In this document: positions 7,491-20,710 of the stretch, piece by piece | How positions within the stretch are numbered: position 1 is the stretch's first letter | Layout: each line of letters opens with the position of its first letter | Source of the DNA: Elioraea sp964533585 | GTDB taxonomy: Bacteria; Pseudomonadota; Alphaproteobacteria; Acetobacterales; Acetobacteraceae | DNA length: 64,000 nucleotides | Assembly: GCA_964533585.1 (NCBI GenBank) | Contig: CAZHMM010000001.1 | Coordinates: 14,360-78,359, forward strand | Reading direction: 5' to 3' | Notes under the pieces: model-generated | Database searches by the model: none | What the model saw: the letters and a program-made list of their open reading frames with translations, nothing else | What the model was told of the DNA's origin: nothing | Program-made: the position numbers and the translations under genes

Positions 7491-8768
7491 TCACGCGACC
7501 AGGACGGCGCGGATGTCGTTCACGTTGGTCAGCGTCGGTCCGGTGACCACGAGATCGCCGAGGGCTGCGAAGAGCCCGTAGCTGTCGTGCCGCGCCAGCA
7601 CTTCGGCTGGGTCGAGCCCGGCGCCGTGCGCGCGCGCGAGCGTGTCGGGGGCGACGATCGCGCCGGCCGCGTCCTCGGTGCCATCGATCCCGTCCGTGTC
7701 GCCGGCGATCGCCCAGACGCCCGGCTCGCCCTTCAGCGCGAGTGCCAGGCCGAGCAGGAAGGTCGTGTTGCGCCCGCCGCGCCCGGCCGGCCCCTTGATC
7801 GTCACCGTCGTCTCGCCGCCCGAGAGCAGCAGTGAGGGCGGTGCCACGGGCGTGCCGTGCGTGCGGCAGCCGCGCGCGATGCCGGCCATCACCGTGCCGA
7901 GCACCGTGCTTTCGCCTTCGATCGCATCGCCAAGGATCAGCGGTGCGAGGCCACGGGCACGCGCCGCCGCCGCCGCCGCCTCGAGCGCCATCTGCGGCGT
8001 CGCGATCATGCGGAACTCGCTTGCGGCGAGGCGAGGGTCGCCCGGTTTCGGCGTCTCGTCCTCGGCGCGGTGGAGATGCGCCGCGACCTCTGCCGGCAGT
8101 TCGATGCCGTAGCGGTCGATCAGCGCGCGCGCGTCGGCGAAGCTGGTCGGGTCCGGCACCGTGGGGCCGGAGGCGATCACCGCCGGATCGTCGCCCGGCA
8201 CATCGCTGATCGCGAGCGTGACCACGCGCGCCGGATGAGCGGCGGCGGCGAGCCGCCCTCCCTTGATCGCCGACAGATGCTTCCGCACGCAATTCATTTC
8301 GTGGATGGTGGCGCCCGAATGGAGCAGCGCGCGGTTGACCGCCTGCTTGTGATCGAGCGTCAGGCCCGGCGCGGGCAGCGCCATCAAGGCCGACCCGCCG
8401 CCCGAGATCAGCGCCAGCACCAGATCCTCCGGCCCGAGCCCCTGCACCGCGGCAAGAATCCGCCGCGCCGCCGCCTCGCTGCGCGCATCGGGCACGGGGT
8501 GGGAGGCCTCCAGGACCGTGATCGACCGCGTCGGCACGGCGTGGCCGTCGCGCGTCACCACGACGCCCTCGACCTGCCCGTCCCAGGCCTCCTCGACGGC
8601 GGCCGCCATCACGGCCGCCGACTTGCCGGCGCCGACCACCACGGTGCGGCCGCGCGGGCGCTTCGGCAGATGCGCCGGCAGCACCCGCCTCGGATCGGCT
8701 GCCGCCACAGCCGAATCGAACACCGCGCGCAGCGCAGCGCGCGCCTCAGCGTCAGTCCATGACCCCAC
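7491..8768 (-). CDS. Glycerate 2-kinase (MOFRL/TtuD type)
   Basis: About 425 residues of the DUF4147-MOFRL glycerate kinase family, which phosphorylates D-glycerate to 2-phosphoglycerate in the serine/glyoxylate and tartrate routes. Visible blocks are GAGKSAAVMAAAVEEAW, SHPVPDARS, LISGGGSALMALPAPG, VRKHLSAIKGGRLA and, in the C-terminal MOFRL part, LLSGGETTVT and GDTDGIDGTEDAAG. I chose GTG 8768, with GGGAGG ten bases upstream; ATG 8831 would add 21 residues that do not look like the family. It is coupled to pyk by position. Confidence 0.9.
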   Translation of the reverse strand: MGSWTDAEARAALRAVFDSAVAAADPRRVLPAHLPKRPRGRTVVVGAGKSAAVMAAAVEEAWDGQVEGVVVTRDGHAVPTRSITVLEASHPVPDARSEAAARRILAAVQGLGPEDLVLALISGGGSALMALPAPGLTLDHKQAVNRALLHSGATIHEMNCVRKHLSAIKGGRLAAAAHPARVVTLAISDVPGDDPAVIASGPTVPDPTSFADARALIDRYGIELPAEVAAHLHRAEDETPKPGDPRLAASEFRMIATPQMALEAAAAAARARGLAPLILGDAIEGESTVLGTVMAGIARGCRTHGTPVAPPSLLLSGGETTVTIKGPAGRGGRNTTFLLGLALALKGEPGVWAIAGDTDGIDGTEDAAGAIVAPDTLARAHGAGLDPAEVLARHDSYGLFAALGDLVVTGPTLTNVNDIRAVLVA

Positions 8769-8865
8769 GCTGCCCCATCCTCCCACCTGATCGCGGCCGG
8801 GAGTATGGCGAACACAGGCCGGGCGCGCCATCTATGCGCGGACAGCAGCGCCGAGGAGAAGCCGC

Positions 8866-9177
<312 letters not shown>

Positions 9178-9187
9178 GGCGCGTCCG

Positions 9188-9208
9188 GGCCGCGGCGACG
9201 CCGCGGCC
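9188..9208 (+). terminator. Stem-loop after the DUF1244 gene
   Basis: GGCCGCGGC and GCCGCGGCC pair perfectly over 9 bp with a 3-nt GAC loop, 11 nt past the DUF1244 stop. No T run follows, so it may act bidirectionally or mark a factor-dependent end. The pairing is seen directly; the role is inferred from position between converging genes. Confidence 0.55.
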
Positions 9209-9230
9209 GTGAGCCGAGGATCGCGTGTCT

Positions 9231-9247
9231 GCCGGGCCGTGCCCGGC
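9231..9247 (-). terminator. Stem-loop touching the stop of the 41-residue gene
   Basis: GCCGGGC/GCCCGGC, a perfect 7-bp stem with a CGT loop, starts at the base following the TAG of the small minus-strand gene. It would end that transcript and, together with the hairpin at 9188-9208, insulate the two converging genes. Confidence 0.5.
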
Positions 9248-9373
9248 CTAGAGCCGCACGCCGCTGGTCGTGAACGCGGCCTCGGCGCTCTGCTGGAAGT
9301 TCTGGTCGAGCAGATACCACGCGCCGACCGCGAGCCCGACGGCGACGATCACGGCGATGATGAAGGCCTTCAT
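9248..9373 (-). CDS. 41-residue single-pass membrane peptide
   Basis: MKAFIIAVIVAVGLAVGAWY opens a single hydrophobic helix (about residues 3-22), followed by a short polar tail LLDQNFQQSAEAAF and a C-terminal TTSGVRL. Small proteins of this build (an MKAFI-type helix and a C-terminal aromatic-TS-x2-RL/RV motif) are widespread in alphaproteobacteria as conserved hypotheticals; function is unknown. Lys2 and the polar tail suggest an N-in orientation with the tail in the periplasm. A perfect stem-loop abuts the stop codon, which supports a real, separately terminated gene. Confidence 0.72.
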   Translation of the reverse strand: MKAFIIAVIVAVGLAVGAWYLLDQNFQQSAEAAFTTSGVRL

Positions 9374-9503
9374 GGCTGACCGCCCACTCCCTTGCCTGGG
9401 CTCTCTCATGCGCCGTTTGCGGCCAGTTTTCAAGCATCCGTGCTGCGCATTGACGCGGCCGGCGGCGGGCGCGCATCGTTCATGCTCGACGGCGGAGGCA
9501 CCG

Positions 9504-10493
9504 ATGGCGCGGATCGCACGACGCAGCCTGGTCGCAGGCATCGCATCGGGGGTTGCGCTGCCTGGCATCCTGCGCGCCCAGGCAGCGCCGCCGATCCGCA
9601 TCGTCGTGCCGGCGGCTCGCGGCGAGCCGCTCGACTCGCTCGCACGGCTGCTCGCGGATCGGCTGATCCCGTTCCTCGGCCGGGGCATGGTGGTCGAGGC
9701 CCAGATCGGTGCGGGCGGGCTGACCGCCGCCGAGGCGCTGGCGACCGCGCCGCCCGACGACACGGTGATCGGCATCCTCGGTGCAGCGACGCTCTGCGCC
9801 GCGCCGGCGGTGTACGGGCGCGTGGACTTCGATCCGCTGCGCGCGCTGCGCCCCGTCACCCAGGTCACCGAAACCGCGGTGGTGCTCGCGGTCGAGAGCG
9901 CGCAGGCGCGGGCGCGCGGCTGGGCCGACCTGCCGACGTTGCTTGCCTGGGCGAAGGCCCATCCCGGCGCGCTCGCGATCGCCCATGCGGGTGTGGGGAC
10001 CGAGAGCCATCTCGCGCTGGTGGCGCTTGCCGACGCGGCGGAGGTGGCGATCGCGGAGGGGCCGGCGCGCGACGGCACCGCGGCCGATCTCGTGGCCGGC
10101 GTGGTCGATGGCGCGGCGGATCTGCCCGGCGCCGTGCTGCCGGCGATTGCGGCGGGGCGCGCACGGCCGGTCGGCGTCAGCAGCCGCCGGCGGCTGTCGC
10201 TGCTGCCGGATGTGCCGGCCTTCGCCGAATACCCCGGAGTCGGACTTGGCGCGATCGACCTGCGCGGCTGGAACATGGTCGTGGTGCCCGCAACCATGCC
10301 GGACCCCGACGTGCAGCGCCTCTCCGTCGCCATCCGCCGTGTGGCGTCCCATCCCGAGTTCGCCCCGGTGCTGCGCCGCCCCGGCTACGCGGTCGCGCTC
10401 AGCGTCAGTCCGGAGGCGGCAGCGCAGATGATCGCCGAGGAGGCGCCGAAATGGCAGCGCCTGGCCGAACTCTCCGGTGCGGCAGCGAACTGA
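9504..10493 (+). CDS. Bug/TctC-type tripartite tricarboxylate receptor
   Basis: A 329-residue periplasmic binding protein of the TctC/Bug family. It has a twin-arginine-like signal (RIARRSLVAGIASGVALPG, cut near ILRAQA), then IRIVVPAARGEPLDSLARLL, a variant of the usual VPFPAGGPxD opening, and a C-terminal EEAPKWQRLAE. No TctA/TctB membrane genes are adjacent, which is common for orphan Bug receptors. The ligand (usually a carboxylate) cannot be predicted. It converges on mobA with only 3 nt between the stops. Confidence 0.87.
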   Translation: MARIARRSLVAGIASGVALPGILRAQAAPPIRIVVPAARGEPLDSLARLLADRLIPFLGRGMVVEAQIGAGGLTAAEALATAPPDDTVIGILGAATLCAAPAVYGRVDFDPLRALRPVTQVTETAVVLAVESAQARARGWADLPTLLAWAKAHPGALAIAHAGVGTESHLALVALADAAEVAIAEGPARDGTAADLVAGVVDGAADLPGAVLPAIAAGRARPVGVSSRRRLSLLPDVPAFAEYPGVGLGAIDLRGWNMVVVPATMPDPDVQRLSVAIRRVASHPEFAPVLRRPGYAVALSVSPEAAAQMIAEEAPKWQRLAELSGAAAN

Positions 10494-10496
10494 GCG

Positions 10497-11132
10497 CTAC
10501 AGGCCGGGATGGGCGGCGAGCAGCGCCTCGGCCTCGGCGAGGTCGTCCGGCGCGTTGGCGTTGAAGAACGGATCGAGCGGCGTCGTGGGCCAGTCCGCAT
10601 AGGCAATGCCGTGCCGTGCGGTCCAGTGGTCGATCTTGCGTTCGTTCCCGACCACCAGCGCATGGCGCAGATCGGCGCGCAGCGAGACCGGCCAGAGTCC
10701 GATCGGCGGGTGGGTCCGACCGTCGGAGCGTGCGCAGGCGAGCGGCGCTCCGGCGGCAGCGCGCGCGGCGTGCAGCCGCGCCACCAGGTCGCGCGGCAGG
10801 AACGGCCCGTCGGTCGGCGCGGAGGCGACCCAGGCGATGTCGGGCATTTCGCGCGCGGCCCAGTCCAGCGCGGCGAGGATGCCGGCGAGCGGACCCGCGA
10901 AACCCGGCACGTCGTCGGGCACGATCGGCAGATCGAGAAAGGCGAGGCGGGCCGGATCGCCGTTCGCGTTGACGATCAGCCCAGCGCATTGCGGGGCAAG
11001 CCGGGCGATCACGCGCGCAATGATGGTCTCGCCGCCCACGCGCTTCAGCCCCTTGTCGCCGCCGCCCATGCGGCGTGCGAGGCCGCCGGCCAGCAGCACG
11101 CCGAGGGTGGGCGGATGGTCAGTCGTCGTCAC
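10497..11132 (-). CDS. mobA: Molybdenum cofactor guanylyltransferase
   Basis: A 211-residue cytoplasmic enzyme that transfers GMP to molybdopterin to make MGD/bis-MGD. The nucleotide-binding signature LAGGLARRMGGGDKGL is at residues 12-27, followed by VPDDVPGFAGPLAGILAAL and the late FFNANAPDDLAEAE. GTG at 11132 overlaps the fdhD stop as GTGA, so the two are coupled. Together they supply and activate the cofactor of a formate dehydrogenase, which is not in this window. Confidence 0.93.
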   Translation of the reverse strand: MTTTDHPPTLGVLLAGGLARRMGGGDKGLKRVGGETIIARVIARLAPQCAGLIVNANGDPARLAFLDLPIVPDDVPGFAGPLAGILAALDWAAREMPDIAWVASAPTDGPFLPRDLVARLHAARAAAGAPLACARSDGRTHPPIGLWPVSLRADLRHALVVGNERKIDHWTARHGIAYADWPTTPLDPFFNANAPDDLAEAEALLAAHPGL

Positions 11133-12016
11133 GGGTCGTTGTCTTGCGCGCCCTTGCGGCGGTGCTTCGCGCTCTCCTCCTCGACGAAGCCTGGGTCGAG
11201 ATCGAAGACGATGCGCTGCGCGCCGGCCAGCGCGAGGAAGCGCCTGCCGCGCGCGCGGCCGATCAGCGTCAGTCCTGCCTGGCGCGCGAGCTCGACGCCC
11301 CAAGCGGTGAAGCCCGAGCGGCTGACCAGGATCGGGATGCCCATCTGCACGGTCTTGATCACCATCTCCGAGGTCAGCCGGCCGGTGGTGTAGAAGATCT
11401 TGTCGCCCGGCTCGACACCATGGCGGAACATGTAGCCGGCGATCTTGTCCACCGCGTTGTGCCGGCCGACATCCTCCATGTAGACCAGCGGATGATCCTC
11501 GTGGCAGAGCACGCAGCCATGGATCGCGCCCGCCTCGAGATACAGGCTCGGCATGGTGTTGATCGCGTGGGTGAGGCGATAGAGCCAGCTCGTCCGCAGT
11601 TCCGCGTCCGGAAGCCGGACGCGTTCGAACCGCTCCATCAGGTCGCCGAACGCGGTGCCCTGCGCGCAGCCCGAGGTGAGGGTCTTCTTCTTCAGCTTCT
11701 GCTGGTAGTCGGTCGCGCGCGCGGTGCGCACGACCACGACGTCAAGTTCCTCGTCGTGCTCGACGCCCGTCACCTCATCGTCCGGGCGCAGCATGTTCTG
11801 GTTCAGCAGGTAGCCGAGCGCGAGATACTCGGGGAAGTCGCCGATCGTCATCATCGTGACGATCTCCTGCCCGTTCAGGAACAGCGTCAGCGGCCGCTCG
11901 ACCGTGACGCTGGTCTCGACGGCGGTGCCCGTGTGGTCTATCCCGCGCACGCGCCGTGTGAGGCGCGGGTCCGTCGGGTCGGGGACGATCAGCGGAGCGT
12001 CCGCGTTGGTCTCCAT
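11129..12016 (-). CDS. fdhD: Formate dehydrogenase accessory sulfurtransferase FdhD
   Basis: A 295-residue FdhD, which passes sulfur from IscS to the Mo-bis-MGD cofactor of formate dehydrogenase. Visible motifs are RPLTLFLNGQ, MMTIGDFPEYLALGYL, the loop TLTSGCAQGTAFGD (Cys about 117), GCVLCHEDHPLVYMEDVGRH and the C-terminal SRSGFTAWGVELARQAGLTL. The loop has one Cys and Gly where E. coli has the second of its CxxC pair, as in a branch of FdhD proteins. ATG 12016 starts the conserved region; the frame is open well upstream. Confidence 0.93.
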   Translation of the reverse strand: METNADAPLIVPDPTDPRLTRRVRGIDHTGTAVETSVTVERPLTLFLNGQEIVTMMTIGDFPEYLALGYLLNQNMLRPDDEVTGVEHDEELDVVVVRTARATDYQQKLKKKTLTSGCAQGTAFGDLMERFERVRLPDAELRTSWLYRLTHAINTMPSLYLEAGAIHGCVLCHEDHPLVYMEDVGRHNAVDKIAGYMFRHGVEPGDKIFYTTGRLTSEMVIKTVQMGIPILVSRSGFTAWGVELARQAGLTLIGRARGRRFLALAGAQRIVFDLDPGFVEEESAKHRRKGAQDNDP

Positions 12017-12068
12017 GAACCGAAGATGTGGCCCCGGAACATCGGCATCAAGAGTTCGGGGAGGCGGC

Positions 12069-12851
12069 ATGGCAGATCGACTGCTCGGCAAGGTGGCGCT
12101 GGTCACGGGCGCCGCATCGGGGATCGGCCGGGCGATCGCGCTGCGCTTCGCGCGCGAAGGCGCGATCGTCGTGATCGCGGACATCACCGAGACGGTGCGC
12201 GAGGGCGGCGAGCCGACCCGCGCGATCCTGGAACGCGAAGGCCGGCCGGTGGTGTTCCGGCGGACCGACGTCTCGAACGAAGCCGAGGCCGAGGCGGCGG
12301 TGGCGGCGGCGGTGGACCGGTTCGGCCGGCTCGACATCCTGGTGAACAACGCGATCGGCGGTGCGCGGGGAGGGCGGTTCACCGACACCACGCTCGAAGA
12401 GTGGAGTGCCACCCTTGCGGTCGGCATCACCGGGGTGTTCCTGATGAGCCGCGCAGCCGTGCGTCAGATGCTGACGCAGGCGGCCGGCGAGGAGGGGGTG
12501 CGCGGCCGGATCGTCAATATCGGCAGCCAGCACGGCATGGTGGCCGCGCCAGAGGACGTCGCCTATGGCGTGGCCAAGGCCGGCACGAACTACATCACGC
12601 GTCAGGTCGCGGTCGACTATGCCAAGGACGGGATCGTCTGCAACGGGGTCGCGCCGGGCAAGATCCTCACGGGCAAGACCGGCCGCGCGGTCGAGCCGCG
12701 CTGGCTCGACTACAGCCACCTGCGCACGCCCTGGCCGCGGCTCGGCCGCGGCGAGGACGTCGCCAACGCCGCGCTGTTCCTCGCCTCGGACGAGGCGACC
12801 TACATCACCGGCGAGGTGTTGATGGTGGATGGCGGCTGGATGGCCTATTGA
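12069..12851 (+). CDS. Short-chain dehydrogenase/reductase
   Basis: A 260-residue classical SDR. The NAD(P)-binding motif TGAASGIG is at about 15-22, NNAIGG replaces the usual NNAG at about 94-99, the catalytic Ser is in NIGSQHG, Tyr and Lys are in AYGVAKAG, and the C-terminus has TGEVLMVDGGW. The substrate is unknown. It is divergent from fdhD across about 50 nt, and the following GNAT-NUDIX gene begins at or just beyond its end, so the two may be cotranscribed. Confidence 0.88.
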   Translation: MADRLLGKVALVTGAASGIGRAIALRFAREGAIVVIADITETVREGGEPTRAILEREGRPVVFRRTDVSNEAEAEAAVAAAVDRFGRLDILVNNAIGGARGGRFTDTTLEEWSATLAVGITGVFLMSRAAVRQMLTQAAGEEGVRGRIVNIGSQHGMVAAPEDVAYGVAKAGTNYITRQVAVDYAKDGIVCNGVAPGKILTGKTGRAVEPRWLDYSHLRTPWPRLGRGEDVANAALFLASDEATYITGEVLMVDGGWMAY

Positions 12852-12906
12852 GGCCGCCACTCCCGCCGGTGTGGACCGTGCGGTGGCCGCCCGCTACATC
12901 CCGCTC

Positions 12907-13899
12907 ATGCCCGCCGCCGAGTCCGATGCTGGCTTCGCGCCGCTCCTGAGCGAGCGGCTGCGGCTGCGCGCGATCACGCCCGATGACGCCGCCGCGCTGC
13001 ACCGGCTGATCAACGACTGGGACGTCGCGCGCATGCTGGGCGGCGTGCCGTTTCCCTATCCGCGCGAGGAACTCGCCGCCTGGATTGCGGCCGCCTCCGC
13101 CGACCTCGCCTCCGGCCGCGCGTGGCACCTCGTCATCACCGGCCGCGAGGAGGAGCATCCGGTGGGCGTGATCGGGCTGACCCGCGAGGACGCGCGGACG
13201 GCGCGGCTCGGCTACTGGATCGGCCGGCGCTACTGGGGGCATGGCGTCGCCTCCGAGGCGGCCGGCCGGATGGTGCAGTTCGCGTTCGGCCGGCTGGGGC
13301 TCGACACGCTCACCGCCTATGTCGCCGACGACAACGATGCCTCGGCGCGGGTGCTCGCCAGGCACGGCTTCCGCTTCACGCATGAGGCCGAGCACGATTT
13401 CCGCTCGCGCGGCGGCGCGTTCCCGGTGCGCTGGTTCCGCCTGACGCGCGCCGACGTGATGAAGGCATCCGGCCATGGCGAGGCCACGCCTGGCGCCGCG
13501 CGGCCGATCGTGCTGGTCGCGGCGGTGGCGCTGATCGACGCCGATGGCCGCGTGCTGCTCGCGCGCCGCCCGGAAGGCAAGGCGCTCGCCGGGCTGTGGG
13601 AGTTCCCGGGCGGCAAGCTGGCGGAGGGCGAGACGCCCGAGGCGGCGCTGATCCGCGAACTGAAGGAGGAGCTCGGCATCGATGTCTCGGCCGCCTGCCT
13701 CGCGCCCTTCGCCTTCGCGAGCCACGCCTACGAAACGTTCCATCTGCTGATGCCGCTCTATCTGTGCCGGCGCTGGCAGGGCGAGGTCGCGCCGCGCGAG
13801 GGCCAGGAGCTCGCCTGGGTGCGGCCGATGCGGCTCGCCGACTATCCGATGCCGCCGGCGGATGTGCCGCTGGTGGCGCAGCTTCGCGACTTCCTCTAG
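12907..13899 (+). CDS. GNAT acetyltransferase - NUDIX hydrolase fusion (MutT-like)
   Basis: About 330 residues with two enzymes in one chain. Residues about 10-185 form a RimJ/RimL-type GNAT domain (ERLRLRAITPDDAAALHRL, LGYWIGRRYWGHGVASEA). After a linker, residues about 200-330 form a MutT-like NUDIX domain with a complete Nudix box (G-x5-E-x7-REL-x-EE-x-GI, GGKLAEGETPEAAL onwards), preceded by VAAVALIDADGRVLLARRPEGK. The NUDIX half should hydrolyse oxidised (d)NTPs. No strong Shine-Dalgarno marks the start: ATG 12907 is my choice, and ATG 12829, inside the end of the SDR gene, is the alternative. Confidence 0.9.
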   Translation: MPAAESDAGFAPLLSERLRLRAITPDDAAALHRLINDWDVARMLGGVPFPYPREELAAWIAAASADLASGRAWHLVITGREEEHPVGVIGLTREDARTARLGYWIGRRYWGHGVASEAAGRMVQFAFGRLGLDTLTAYVADDNDASARVLARHGFRFTHEAEHDFRSRGGAFPVRWFRLTRADVMKASGHGEATPGAARPIVLVAAVALIDADGRVLLARRPEGKALAGLWEFPGGKLAEGETPEAALIRELKEELGIDVSAACLAPFAFASHAYETFHLLMPLYLCRRWQGEVAPREGQELAWVRPMRLADYPMPPADVPLVAQLRDFL

Positions 13900-13917
13900 C
13901 CCCGCCTGGAGCCCGGT

Positions 13918-14691
13918 ATGACCGCAGACGACCGCCCGACCGCCGCGCTGATCATCATCGGCGACGAGGTGCTGTCGGGGCGCACGCAGGACGTGAACCT
14001 GAAATACCTCGCGAGCCGACTTGGCGAGCTCGGCATTCCGCTGCGCGAGGCGCGCGTGATCCCGGATGACCGGGCGGTGATCATCGCGACGGTGAACGAG
14101 CTGAGGCGCGCCCATACCTATGTCTTCACCACCGGCGGTATCGGCCCGACGCATGATGACATCACCAGCGAGTGCGTCGCCGAGGCGTTCGGTCTGGCCT
14201 GGGAGCCGCATCCGGAGGCGTGGGAGCTGCTCGCGCGCGACTATGCGAGCCGCACCCCACCGGTCGAGTTCAACGCCGCGCGCCAGCGCATGGCGACGAT
14301 GCCGCGCGGTGCCGCGCTGATCCGCAACGCGGTCTCGGTCGCGCCCGGCTTCCGGGTGGAGAACGTTCACGTGCTCGCAGGCGTGCCGAAGGTGATGCAG
14401 GCGATGTTCGAGGTGATCGCGCCGACGCTCGCGGGCGGGCGGCCGACCGTCAGCCGCACCGTGCATGCGGTGCGCGCGATGGAGGGGCAGATCGCCGCGG
14501 GGCTGGGCGCGATCCAAGACGAGAGTCCCGGGGTTTCGCTCGGTTCCTATCCCTACTACCGCTCGGCCGGGGGAGGGGTGGCGATCGTCGCGCGCGGCAC
14601 CGACGTCGCCGCGGTGGACGCCGCCGCCGAGAAGGTGCGGGCGCTGTTCCGTGGGCTCGGCTTCGAGCCGCGCGACGGCGAGCCCGACTAA
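13918..14691 (+). CDS. Molybdopterin-binding (MoaB/CinA N-terminal-like) protein
   Basis: A 257-residue protein with the MPT-binding domain found in MoaB/MogA and the CinA N-terminus: AALIIIGDEVLSGRTQDVN (10-28), TTGGIGPTHDDITSE (about 70-84) and GVPKVMQAMFE (about 159-169). It lacks the CinA deamidase domain. Stand-alone proteins of this size are annotated as 'competence/damage-inducible protein A' but have no demonstrated link to competence; pyrophosphatase activity on ADP-ribose-like nucleotides is known for CinA relatives. It follows the GNAT-NUDIX gene by 18 nt and overlaps arfB's stop by 4 bp in the opposite direction. Confidence 0.88.
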   Translation: MTADDRPTAALIIIGDEVLSGRTQDVNLKYLASRLGELGIPLREARVIPDDRAVIIATVNELRRAHTYVFTTGGIGPTHDDITSECVAEAFGLAWEPHPEAWELLARDYASRTPPVEFNAARQRMATMPRGAALIRNAVSVAPGFRVENVHVLAGVPKVMQAMFEVIAPTLAGGRPTVSRTVHAVRAMEGQIAAGLGAIQDESPGVSLGSYPYYRSAGGGVAIVARGTDVAAVDAAAEKVRALFRGLGFEPRDGEPD

Positions 14692-15125
14692 TCGGCGGTC
14701 GGTTTCGCGCGCATCGCCTTGGTGCGGGCGCGCCGCACCTTGCCCTCGACCCGGCGCTGCTTCGAGGCGAGAGTCGGTCGTGTCGGGCGGCGCGGCACCG
14801 GCGGCTCGGCCGCGTCGCGGAGGATCGCGACGAGGCGGGCGAGCGCGTCCTCGCGGTTGCGCGGCTGATCGCGGAAGCGCTGCGCGCTGATCACGATGAC
14901 GCCCTCGTTGGTCAGCCGCCGCCCGGCGATGCGTGCGGCGCGCGTCTTCACCGCCGCCGGCAGCGAGGGGCTGTTCGCAAGATCAAAGCGCAGCTCGACG
15001 GCCGAGGAGACCTTGTTGACGTTCTGCCCGCCCGGTCCGCCGGCGCGCACGAAGGTCTCGGTGATCTCGTCGCGATCGATCGCAAGGCCGGGCGCGATGG
15101 CGATCCTGCCGTCGTCCTCGGCCAT
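14688..15125 (-). CDS. arfB: Alternative ribosome-rescue factor / peptidyl-tRNA hydrolase ArfB
   Basis: A 145-residue release-factor-like protein that frees peptidyl-tRNA from stalled ribosomes. The catalytic loop GGPGGQNVNKVSSAVELRF has the GGQ at about residues 32-34. The C-terminal tail is rich in Arg/Lys (KQRRVEGKVRRARTKAMRAK), as needed to enter the empty mRNA channel. The length fits ArfB (about 140) rather than RF1/RF2. The stop of the hydroxyacid dehydrogenase gene upstream lies 5 nt from its ATG, suggesting one transcript. Confidence 0.94.
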   Translation of the reverse strand: MAEDDGRIAIAPGLAIDRDEITETFVRAGGPGGQNVNKVSSAVELRFDLANSPSLPAAVKTRAARIAGRRLTNEGVIVISAQRFRDQPRNREDALARLVAILRDAAEPPVPRRPTRPTLASKQRRVEGKVRRARTKAMRAKPTAD

Positions 15126-15130
15126 CGGGC

Positions 15131-16093
15131 TCAGGCCGCGCGCAGCAGACGCACCGGTGCGCCCGCGCGCCAGGCGGCGATGCATTCGACCATGTCCTCG
15201 TAGAACACGCTGTAGGTGCCTTCGGTGACAAAGCCGAGATGCGGCGCGAGCACGACGTTGTCGAGCGTGCGCAGCGGATGCTCGGCCGGCAACGGCTCGA
15301 CGTCGTACACGTCGAGGCCGGCGCCGGCGATGCGTTCCTCGCGCAGTGCGGCGATCAGCGCCGCCTCGTCGACGATCGGCCCGCGCGACGTGTTCACCAG
15401 GAACGCCGATGGCTTCATGAGCGCGAGTTCCGTCGCACCGACCAGCCCGCGTGTCCGCTCGCCGAGCACGAGGTGGACCGAAACGACGTCCGCCTCGCGG
15501 AACAGCGTCTCCTTGGAGACATGGCTCACGCCGGCGGCTTCGGCGCGCTCGGGCGTCAGATTCGCGCTCCAGGCGAGCACGCGCATGCCGAGCGCGCTGC
15601 CGAGTTCGGCCATGCGCTTGCCCATCCGTCCGAGGCCGAGCAGGCCGAGCGTGCGGCCGTGCAGCGTCATCCCGACCGTGCGCTGCCAGAGCCCCTGCCG
15701 CATGCCGCGATCCTCGAAGGCGAGGCGGCGCGCGCAGGCGATCATCAGTCCAAGCGCAAGCTCGGTGGTGGCGTAGTAGGAGTCGCCGCCGCGGGTGTGC
15801 GTCACCGTGACGCCGCGCGCCTCGGCCGCGGCCAGGTCGAGGGTGCGGTTGTGCGCCCCCGTCACCACGATCAGCTTCAGCTTCGGCAGGCGCGCGATCA
15901 GCTCGGCCGGCATCGCCATGCGCTCGCGCAGCAGGCAGATCACGTCGAACCCGGCGAGCGCGTCGGCCGCCTGCTCGACAGTCGTAAGGTTGCGGTCGAA
16001 CACCGTCACCCGGCAATCCGCGCCCAGACGCGACCAATCGGCCATGGACAGGGCCACGCGCTGGTAGTCGTCCAGCACGGCGATCTCGATCAT
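15131..16093 (-). CDS. D-2-hydroxyacid dehydrogenase family protein
   Basis: A 320-residue NAD(P)-dependent D-isomer-specific 2-hydroxyacid dehydrogenase. The N-terminal substrate-binding part precedes a Rossmann domain (TLGLLGLGRMGKRMAELG, about 150-167); catalytic residues are visible as Arg in VNTSRGPIVDE, Glu in LDVYDVEPLP and His in LAPHLGFVTEG. It resembles the branch annotated as D-2-hydroxyacid or phosphoglycerate-like dehydrogenase without the ACT domain. The substrate is not predictable. It lies 58 nt below gltB. Confidence 0.9.
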   Translation of the reverse strand: MIEIAVLDDYQRVALSMADWSRLGADCRVTVFDRNLTTVEQAADALAGFDVICLLRERMAMPAELIARLPKLKLIVVTGAHNRTLDLAAAEARGVTVTHTRGGDSYYATTELALGLMIACARRLAFEDRGMRQGLWQRTVGMTLHGRTLGLLGLGRMGKRMAELGSALGMRVLAWSANLTPERAEAAGVSHVSKETLFREADVVSVHLVLGERTRGLVGATELALMKPSAFLVNTSRGPIVDEAALIAALREERIAGAGLDVYDVEPLPAEHPLRTLDNVVLAPHLGFVTEGTYSVFYEDMVECIAAWRAGAPVRLLRAA

Positions 16094-16151
16094 CAGGCGC
16101 TCCTTCGCGACGGTGACACGCCCCGCCCCGTGAACGATCGCCCCCGTCCGG

Positions 16152-20699
<4,548 letters not shown>

Positions 20700-20710
20700 C
20701 GTCGTGCCCC

